From Fidelibacterota bacterium (lineage in GTDB: Bacteria > Fidelibacterota > Marinisomatia > Marinisomatales > TCS56), in contig JABMPO010000306.1 of NCBI GenBank assembly GCA_013203015.1, positions 1 to 6,505 of the forward strand: a stretch of DNA of 6,505 nt, in the 5' to 3' direction. Position 1 is the stretch's first letter. The number at the start of each line of letters is the position of its first letter. Shown here in pieces: positions 1-4,758 of this stretch. The notes under the pieces are model-generated. The model was not told where the DNA came from, did no database searches, and saw nothing but the letters and a program-made list of their open reading frames with translations. A program made the position numbers and the translations under genes.

Positions 1-51
1 AAGCTCGTTAATGCAGATTTGAAGCAGAAAGGATTTTATCCGTTGTCATAA
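1..51 (+). CDS. C-terminal end of an upstream gene (partial)
   Basis: Frame 1 is open from the window edge and ends at TAA 49-51, giving a 16-residue tail that finishes KQKGFYPLS. The other two plus frames close sooner (TAA at 9-11, TGA at 20-22). The composition looks like a normal protein C-terminus, but 16 codons are too few to name a family or to prove coding. The gap of about 110 bp to dgt leaves room for a separate promoter. It could equally be chance open sequence. Confidence 0.35.
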   Translation, partial: KLVNADLKQKGFYPLS

Positions 52-133
52 AGGTGGTTATTCAGGTTGTATTAATATAGGTGATGATCGCTAAACTGTT
101 GTGCCTCTTTCACTATCAAATATGGAGAATCTG

Positions 134-166
134 ATGTCTGGAATTAAACCAATGGTCATATTTTGA
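134..166 (+). other. Possible 10-codon leader ORF overlapping the dgt start
   Basis: An ATG at 134 sits 6 nt after GGAG (124-127), the only good Shine-Dalgarno sequence near the start of dgt. The frame reads MSGIKPMVIF and stops at TGA 164-166. That TGA overlaps the TTG at 163-165 that opens the dgt frame. The arrangement would allow ribosomes finishing the leader to restart on dgt, as in ATGA-type coupled genes. The alternative is that these ten codons are the true N-terminus of Dgt, separated by a one-base frame difference that is either real or a sequencing error. E. coli Dgt, as I remember it, has about ten residues before its matching INW motif. Translation is not proven. Confidence 0.35.
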
Positions 167-1518
167 ATTGGGCGCAATTATTTAATCGATCGCGTTTAGG
201 AAAAGATTCCCAGCTGGATCTTTCTGCCGAAGATTCCCGCAATCATTTCTCCCGGGATTTCGATCGGATTATTTTTTCAACGCCATTTCGTCGATTACAG
301 GCGAAAACTCAGGTTGTACCGTTACCGGGAATGGATTTCATCCATACTCGCCTGACCCACAGCCTGGAAGCATCCAGTATTGGCCGCTCCATTGGTCGGC
401 TGGTGGGATTAACACTGGTGGAAAATGACCGGCAATACTTCAGATCGCTGGATATTCGGCCATCCGATTTTGAGTCGGTGATCGCCGCGGCCTGCATCGC
501 CCACGATATTGGAAATCCACCTTTCGGTCATTCTGGTGAGCAAGCCATTTCTGAATTTTATCAGGATGGGGCAGGTACTGCCCTGATAAAAGATTTGACT
601 GCCCAGCAGCAGGCCGATCTTACAAATTTCGAAGGCAATGCCCTGGGTTTCCGGATTCTGAGTCACTCACTGCCGGCTCAGACCAGCGCTCCCGGCGGTT
701 TAGGGTTGACCAATGCTTGTCTGGCAGTATTCATGAAATATCCCAAGGCGTCCCTGCCGGTGATTGATAATCCAGTTGTCAGTGAAAAGAAATATGGATT
801 CTTCCAGGCTGAAGAGGAGCTAGCGGGGATAATTGCAAATGCGGTGGGACTGATACCAAAGGAATTTGGCAAGTACCGCGGCTGGCATCGTCATCCGCTG
901 GCATTTCTGGTGGAAGCGGCCGATGATATTGGCTATCTAATTATCGATCTGGAGGATGGCTTCAAACGCGGGTCGGTGACATTTAAGGAAGTTCAAGATT
1001 ACTATTTTGCCTTGTTCAGCGATGGGATTCCCAGCGATATTGATGGTAAACTAAAGCAAATTCATGACCCTCGGGAACAGATTGGCTACCTGCGAGCGCG
1101 GGTGATAAATCATCTGATCAATCGGATTTCGGCTAAATTTCTGAATGTGGTGAATAAATTGTTGTCCGGTCGCTTTGACGATGCCTTGATTGCTGTCATT
1201 CCCGAAGGACACATTTTGGAAGAAATCAAGTCTGTATCGACTGAAAAAATCTATAATGCTGCCGACATAGTGGAAGTAGAAGTCGCTGGTTATGAAATAT
1301 TGAACGGCTTGCTAACTATTTTCACCAGGGCATTGTTTGATGGTGGTAGTCGCTATCAAAAAGTACGGCGACTAATTCCTAACCAGTACCTGGCACCCGG
1401 TCGTGAGAACTTTGCCAGCCGCTACGAAGCGTTATTGAGTACCACCCAATTTATTGCCAGCATGACCGATTCTTATGCCGTGGATTTATTCCGGAAGATC
1501 AAGGGTGTGACTTTATAA
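163..1518 (+). CDS. dgt: Deoxyguanosinetriphosphate triphosphohydrolase (dGTPase), HD superfamily
   Basis: This cytoplasmic enzyme hydrolyses dGTP, and in some relatives other dNTPs, to the nucleoside plus tripolyphosphate, which tunes the dNTP pool. The 451-residue product carries the full HD signature. RLTHSLE supplies H66, AHDIGNPPFGH supplies H114-D115 and H123, and EAADDIGY supplies the fourth metal ligand, an Asp at 254-255. The 48-residue spacing from H66 to H114 equals that from H69 to H117 in E. coli Dgt. NFEGNA, DLEDG and a C-terminal SMTDSYA also match the E. coli enzyme, so the protein is complete though shorter than the 505 residues of E. coli. The start is TTG 163: an in-frame TAA at 145-147 leaves no ATG, and MNW is the usual N-terminus in many relatives. 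No Shine-Dalgarno sequence fits the TTG itself; translation may depend on the overlapping leader ORF. The function is secure and the exact start is not. Confidence 0.95.
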   Translation: MNWAQLFNRSRLGKDSQLDLSAEDSRNHFSRDFDRIIFSTPFRRLQAKTQVVPLPGMDFIHTRLTHSLEASSIGRSIGRLVGLTLVENDRQYFRSLDIRPSDFESVIAAACIAHDIGNPPFGHSGEQAISEFYQDGAGTALIKDLTAQQQADLTNFEGNALGFRILSHSLPAQTSAPGGLGLTNACLAVFMKYPKASLPVIDNPVVSEKKYGFFQAEEELAGIIANAVGLIPKEFGKYRGWHRHPLAFLVEAADDIGYLIIDLEDGFKRGSVTFKEVQDYYFALFSDGIPSDIDGKLKQIHDPREQIGYLRARVINHLINRISAKFLNVVNKLLSGRFDDALIAVIPEGHILEEIKSVSTEKIYNAADIVEVEVAGYEILNGLLTIFTRALFDGGSRYQKVRRLIPNQYLAPGRENFASRYEALLSTTQFIASMTDSYAVDLFRKIKGVTL

Positions 1519-1525
1519 TTCATTT

Positions 1526-1553
1526 GTAGGGACAACTAATGAATTGTCCCTAC
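1526..1553. repeat. Short palindromic repeat, GTAGGGAC type (REP/MITE-like)
   Basis: A perfect 10-bp inverted repeat has arms GTAGGGACAA (1526-1535) and its reverse complement (1544-1553), with an 8-nt loop CTAATGAA. It starts 8 bp past the dgt stop. A second, competing pairing exists: AATTCAT (1517-1523) with ATGAATT (1539-1545). No T-tract follows on either strand, so it is not a standard Rho-independent terminator, although the hairpin could protect the 3' end of the dgt mRNA. From memory, palindromes with GTAGGG(G/A)C outer arms and an ATGAATT core occur as dispersed intergenic repeats in many environmental genomes. Only one clear copy lies in this window, so its dispersed nature is inferred. 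Confidence 0.6.
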
Positions 1554-1567
1554 CGTAAATAGTAAAG

Positions 1568-1579
1568 ATGGATATCCAT
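1568..1579. repeat. 12-bp perfect palindrome downstream of the ferritin-like gene
   Basis: ATGGATATCCAT is self-complementary over 12 bp. It lies 43 bp beyond the stop of the minus-strand ferritin-like gene and 14 bp from the GTAGGGAC repeat. A near copy, ATGGA-T-TCCAT, is at 2105-2115 on the other side of the same gene. It could be a protein-binding site or chance. It has no loop and no T-tract, so it is not a terminator. Confidence 0.2.
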
Positions 1580-1622
1580 TAGCAATAATTAATTTTGATG
1601 TATTGATTTTTGAATAGTTTTG

Positions 1623-2075
1623 TTAGTTCTCGTTATATATCTGATCGTCATATAGCTTTTGAAGGTCGCTCTTGTGTTTCAATTCCTCCATTGCCAGATT
1701 ACTAAATAATTCCTGTTCCTTCGGTTCAACGTAAAGCTCACATAATCTGGTATATAACTCATAGGCTTTCATTTCACTTTTTATTGAGAAAATCAATACG
1801 TCTTGAATGCTGCTGGAGTCAGTAATCTCCACATCAACGAGGTAGTCACCGATCCTGATGTCCTCAACTTTTTCGGCGCCGATTTTCTGGTCTTTTCCCG
1901 CCTTAAAAGCTTTCAGCTTAGCCTCATGGCCCCGCTCCATTTTTGCCATATCTTTTAAAATAGTGACAATTCCACTGCCTTCTGCCTTCTCAGCCGTTTT
2001 TTCATATAATTCTGCCGCTTTTTGTTCCTGTTCAATAGCAAAATCAATGATTTTTTCATAACTGTCTGTGCTCAT
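1623..2075 (-). CDS. Ferritin-like diiron protein, rubrerythrin type without rubredoxin domain
   Basis: The 150-residue protein is a four-helix diiron carboxylate fold made of two similar halves, as in the rubrerythrin/COG1633 group. The expected ligands are present: E17 in EQKAAELY and the E47-x-x-H50 pair in MERGHE in the first half, then E101 in EMKAYELY and E131-x-x-H134 in EELKH in the second. Relatives reduce peroxide or handle iron in the cytoplasm, often in anaerobes. There is no C-terminal rubredoxin (CxxC) domain and the only cysteine is C112, so any electron donor must be a separate protein. The ATG at 2075-2073 is preceded by AGGGGG (2082-2087 on the minus strand) at about 6 nt, a strong start. 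The gene is transcribed toward dgt and divergently from the Cys-rich gene. The fold is secure; the exact reaction is not known. Confidence 0.88.
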   Translation of the reverse strand: MSTDSYEKIIDFAIEQEQKAAELYEKTAEKAEGSGIVTILKDMAKMERGHEAKLKAFKAGKDQKIGAEKVEDIRIGDYLVDVEITDSSSIQDVLIFSIKSEMKAYELYTRLCELYVEPKEQELFSNLAMEELKHKSDLQKLYDDQIYNEN

Positions 2076-2366
2076 TTTTAACCCCCTGAATAATATTTCA
2101 TTTTATGGATTCCATTTAAATAAACTACTACTTATTTAGCGAAACATCTAAACGTTTATTTTACTCTTCTGTGCAAAAAACTTATGGCTACTACTCGTGA
2201 TATGACAGGTAGGCCCGGGAATGAAAAAACTTTATGAAAGTTGAGTCGAAACCATGAAACAAATCCGATTTCGATTGCGATTTTGGAATATTTATTATAT
2301 CATATTGCACTAATATCAGAAGATATTTGATCAGCCATATATATTTTTAAGTAGCTGGAGGACTAA
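2076..2366. promoter_or_regulatory. Divergent control region with several short dyads
   Basis: This 291-bp non-coding stretch separates two divergent genes and must hold both promoters. Perfect dyads read directly are: ATGGA/TCCAT with a 1-nt centre (2105-2115); TAAATAA (2117-2123) with TTATTTA (2132-2138), 8 nt apart; TAAACGTTTA (2149-2158); AACTTT/AAAGTT with a 3-nt centre (2228-2242); and AATATC/GATATT with a 4-nt centre (2312-2327). The hexamer CGATTK repeats three times at 2266-2283. Short dyads are common in AT-rich DNA, so none is a proven operator. The 7-8-7 dyad at 2117-2138 is of operator size and lies near where the minus-strand promoter would be. I recognise no canonical PerR, Fur or FNR box. 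Confidence 0.4.
2275..2303 (+). promoter_or_regulatory. Candidate sigma70-like promoter for the Cys-rich gene
   Basis: TTGCGA (2275-2280) and TATCAT (2298-2303) are 17 bp apart, matching the -35 and -10 consensus at 4 of 6 and 5 of 6 positions. Transcription would start near 2310, leaving a leader of about 57 nt that contains the AATATC/GATATT dyad. The region is AT-rich, so chance matches are likely. If the host belongs to the Bacteroidetes side of the FCB group, its primary sigma factor would use a different consensus. Confidence 0.25.
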
Positions 2367-2609
2367 ATGCAGATTAGCATTGAAAACCTGGAGCGGTTGA
2401 AGAAAGCCATAGCTTGTCCATTTAAGTTCCAGTGTATCGAAAATAAAGATTTTGACATTCAGGAAATAATGCTGAATAATGAAAATGATTATGTTGATTG
2501 TGATACTGATGAACATCGTACCAGCTGCGGTAAGACGATTCCATCGCCTTTTGCAGCGATCTGTAATTGTCCGGTCAAAATTTATCTGAATAAAACTCTG
2601 ATGGTATAA
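2367..2609 (+). CDS. Small Cys-rich protein of unknown function
   Basis: The 80-residue protein has six cysteines at positions 17, 23, 45, 54, 66 and 68, arranged as CPFKFQC, two single cysteines, then CNCP near the end. It has no signal peptide or membrane segment, so it is probably cytoplasmic. A strong GGAGG (2357-2361) lies 5 nt before the ATG, which argues that this is a real gene. The spacing (C-x5-C, C-x8-C, C-x11-C-x-C) is not that of a rubredoxin, a bacterial ferredoxin or a treble-clef finger. From memory, small proteins with a CPF-x3-C start and a CxCP end occur as hypotheticals in sulfate reducers and other anaerobes. Binding of a metal or Fe-S cluster is inferred from the cysteines alone. 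It is divergent from the ferritin-like gene and has no downstream partner closer than about 140 bp. Confidence 0.75.
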   Translation: MQISIENLERLKKAIACPFKFQCIENKDFDIQEIMLNNENDYVDCDTDEHRTSCGKTIPSPFAAICNCPVKIYLNKTLMV

Positions 2610-2752
2610 TCGAAAATAGAGCGACCCGTTTCACATAATATATTTTTTGATATTTTGACAACATAATGAATTATAAAATTGTCTTAAATTCGATGGGTAG
2701 CTTGACCTTATTAATTCAAACCAAAATTATAGATTAAACTATGGAGCTTAGC
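2610..2752 (+). other. Intergenic leader of the first S9 peptidase
   Basis: This 143-bp AT-rich stretch contains no recognisable gene. It holds TTGACA (2655-2660), but no -10 at a usual spacing: TATAAA (2672-2677) is only 11 bp away. A second candidate, TTGACC (2702-2707), is 20 bp from TATAGA (2728-2733). A dyad pairs GACAA (2657-2661) with TTGTC (2679-2683) around an inner ATAAT/ATTAT palindrome (2663-2674). No terminator hairpin follows the Cys-rich gene. A promoter is likely here but cannot be placed. Confidence 0.3.
2743..2746 (+). promoter_or_regulatory. Ribosome binding site that sets the S9 peptidase start
   Basis: GGAG is spaced 6 nt before ATG 2753. It lies inside the codons that would follow the more upstream in-frame ATG at 2741, which has no Shine-Dalgarno sequence of its own. 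This favours 2753, from which the product begins directly with a signal peptide (MRMWKLILLL). Confidence 0.6.
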
Positions 2753-4663
2753 ATGCGTATGTGGAAATTAATCCTGCTTTTGTCAATTACTGTTCTTTTT
2801 TCCCAGGAACAAATCCAGGTTGGTAACCTGATTATGGAAAATGTTCCCGAGATCCCGGAAGCGGTCAAAGCTCGCACCCAGCAATACCGGAATGTGCGAT
2901 CTGCCAGTTTTCGTTCCTGGAATCCCACCGGCAGTGGCATGCTGATCAGTACTCGATTTGCCGAGACCAGCCAATTGCATTTCGTTGAAAAACCAATGGG
3001 GATCCGTCAACAAATCACTTTTTTTGATGAACCGGTAGGTGGTGGCAGATTCTGTCCTGATCCGCAGCAGCATGGATTTTTATTTTCGAAAGATATCGGC
3101 GGAAATGAATATTATCAGATATTTTATTTTGACCTGAAAGATGGTTCCCACAGAATGCTGACCGATGGGGAATCCCGCAATGGTTTGGGACCCTGGTCAA
3201 ATTCGGGCGCCCAGTTTGCCTATACCAGTAATATGGGCAATGGTACCGATATGCAAATATATATTGGTGATTTGAAAGGCAGTGAGCCGCGGCAAGTTGT
3301 TTCCGAGCCTGGATACTGGGTTGCTACCAGTTGGTCGCCGGACGATTCCAAAGTACTGGTAATGAAATATATTTCAATTACCGAAACTTATCTTCATTAC
3401 ATTGATCTGAAAACCGGTGAAATGATCGAATTGAATCCAAGTGAAGAAACTATTGCTTATGGTTCGGGTGCATTCAGTAAAGACGGAAAAGGAATCTACC
3501 TGACTTCTGATGAAGATACTGAATTCAAACATCTAAGATATTATGATCTTACCACCAAGGAAACACAGCTGGTGTCAGGACATATTCCCTGGGATGTTTC
3601 CGGTTTTGCCCAAACTGATGACGGAAAACACCTGGCATATTTATCTAATGAAGACGGTATTTCCAAAATACATTTACTGCGAACAAAAGATTTCCGGGAA
3701 ATTACCCTGCCCGAACTTCCCGTCGGGGATATTGGCGGATTGAGCTTTAAAAATGATAGCCGCCATCTGGCTCTTGCTATCGATAACCCTCGGACTCCCG
3801 GCGACATTTTCGTCATTGATATTAAAAAGAAGCAATTGGTGCGGTGGACAAAAAGCGAAGTCGGTGGGTTGAATACCAATAAATTTATTCTGCCGGAATT
3901 AATCCACGTGGATTCATTTGACGGGTTGTCCATACCGGCATTTTTATTCAAGCCTGACAAACCCGGTCCCCATCCGGTGGTGATCTATATCCATGGTGGT
4001 CCCGAGAGTCAGTACACACCTTATTTTTCATCAACTTTTCAATACTGGATTAATGAATTGGGCCTGGCAGTATTGGCCACCAATGTACGTGGCTCTGATG
4101 GCTATGGAAAAACCTATTTGAAAATGGACAATGGTTACAATCGCGAAAATTCGGTTTATGATATTGGCGCCTTTCTAGACTGGATCGATGACAATCCCGA
4201 TCTTAATGAAGATAAAGTGGCTGTTTTCGGTGGATCATATGGTGGCTACATGGTACTTGCCAGCATGACCCATTACAATGATCGTCTGGCTGCTGCTGTC
4301 GATGTAGTTGGGATTTCGAATTTTGTAACGTTTTTAGAGAATACAAAGGCTTATCGTCGTGATGTCCGTCGCCCTGAATACGGTGATGAACGCATTCCGG
4401 AGATGCGGGCTTTTCTGGAAAAGATATCGCCCAATAATAACGCTGATAAAATCACCAAGCCATTGTTCATTGTCCAGGGATTTAATGATCCACGGGTTCC
4501 GGTTACTGAAGCCGAACAAATGCGCGATGTAATCAAGGCAAACGGCGGCGATGTCTGGTATATGGTGGCCATGGATGAAGGTCATGGTTTCCGTAAAAAA
4601 GTCAATCGCGATTATTATTACAATGCCGTGAGTCTCTTCTGGGAAGAATTTCTGTTAAAATAA
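2753..4663 (+). CDS. Exported S9-family serine peptidase (acylaminoacyl-peptidase / dipeptidyl-peptidase-like)
   Basis: The 636-residue protein releases or cleaves short peptides with a prolyl-oligopeptidase fold. Residues 1-17 form a signal peptide (MRMWK, then a hydrophobic run ending near LFS), so it is probably periplasmic or secreted. Residues of about 50-375 form a beta-propeller with TolB/PD40-like blades, visible at W148 (WSNSG), W194 (WSPDDSK), F241 (FSKDGKG), F285 (FAQTDDGK) and about 331 (LSFKNDS). The alpha/beta hydrolase domain follows from about 385, with the oxyanion motif HGGP at 414-417. The triad is complete: S495 in GGSYGGYM, D579 in GFNDPRVP and H611 in EGHGF. GGSYGGYM and length put it nearer the S9B/S9C groups than S9A. 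The start at 2753 is chosen from its Shine-Dalgarno sequence and signal peptide; 2741 would add four residues. It is followed by another S9 peptidase 95 bp downstream. Substrate specificity cannot be read from the sequence. Confidence 0.92.
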   Translation: MRMWKLILLLSITVLFSQEQIQVGNLIMENVPEIPEAVKARTQQYRNVRSASFRSWNPTGSGMLISTRFAETSQLHFVEKPMGIRQQITFFDEPVGGGRFCPDPQQHGFLFSKDIGGNEYYQIFYFDLKDGSHRMLTDGESRNGLGPWSNSGAQFAYTSNMGNGTDMQIYIGDLKGSEPRQVVSEPGYWVATSWSPDDSKVLVMKYISITETYLHYIDLKTGEMIELNPSEETIAYGSGAFSKDGKGIYLTSDEDTEFKHLRYYDLTTKETQLVSGHIPWDVSGFAQTDDGKHLAYLSNEDGISKIHLLRTKDFREITLPELPVGDIGGLSFKNDSRHLALAIDNPRTPGDIFVIDIKKKQLVRWTKSEVGGLNTNKFILPELIHVDSFDGLSIPAFLFKPDKPGPHPVVIYIHGGPESQYTPYFSSTFQYWINELGLAVLATNVRGSDGYGKTYLKMDNGYNRENSVYDIGAFLDWIDDNPDLNEDKVAVFGGSYGGYMVLASMTHYNDRLAAAVDVVGISNFVTFLENTKAYRRDVRRPEYGDERIPEMRAFLEKISPNNNADKITKPLFIVQGFNDPRVPVTEAEQMRDVIKANGGDVWYMVAMDEGHGFRKKVNRDYYYNAVSLFWEEFLLK

Positions 4664-4758
4664 AATTATTCGAAACTACATTTCACCGATTTTTCAAATT
4701 TTAAAGAGGATGTAAAACCGGTGATTTTCATTACACCAAAATGTTAAGGAAATTGTAT
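4664..4758 (+). other. Gap between the two S9 peptidase genes
   Basis: This 95-bp spacer shows no clear terminator. TCACCG (4683-4688) can pair with CGGTGA (4719-4724), but the 30-nt loop and missing T-tract argue against Rho-independent termination, so the two peptidase genes may share a transcript. An AGAGG (4705-4709) precedes only an ATG-TAA start-stop (4710-4715) and a 9-codon GTG frame (4721-4747). Neither looks like a gene. Confidence 0.4.
4746..4750 (+). promoter_or_regulatory. Ribosome binding site that sets the oligopeptidase B start
   Basis: AAGGA lies 8 nt before ATG 4759. The in-frame ATG at 4741 has no Shine-Dalgarno sequence and would add six residues (MLRKLY) ahead of the lipoprotein signal. 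The start at 4759 is preferred, although the longer form would still give a workable signal peptide. Confidence 0.5.

Noticed and set aside
1526..1553. Palindrome read as a Rho-independent terminator for dgt
   Set aside because: No run of T follows the stem on either strand, and the 28-bp form fits a dispersed repeat better.
2184..2237. 17-residue plus-strand ORF (MATTRD start) in the divergent region
   Set aside because: No Shine-Dalgarno sequence, very short, and ordinary intergenic composition.
2331..2516. Minus-strand 61-residue ORF opposite the Cys-rich gene
   Set aside because: Ile/Phe-rich low-complexity translation of AT-rich DNA, antisense to a gene with a strong ribosome binding site.
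2367..2609. Cys-rich protein as a rubredoxin partner of the ferritin-like protein
   Set aside because: Rubredoxins need two CxxC motifs. This protein has C-x5-C and CxC instead.
2655..2677. TTGACA plus TATAAA as a promoter for the S9 peptidase
   Set aside because: Spacing is only 11 bp, too short for a sigma70-type promoter.
3541..3960. 139-residue minus-strand ORF inside the S9 peptidase gene
   Set aside because: Shadow of a well-supported gene with propeller motifs. The reverse reading has no recognisable domain.
4683..4724. TCACCG/CGGTGA inverted repeat as a terminator between the peptidases
   Set aside because: Only a 6-bp stem with a 30-nt loop and no T-tract.
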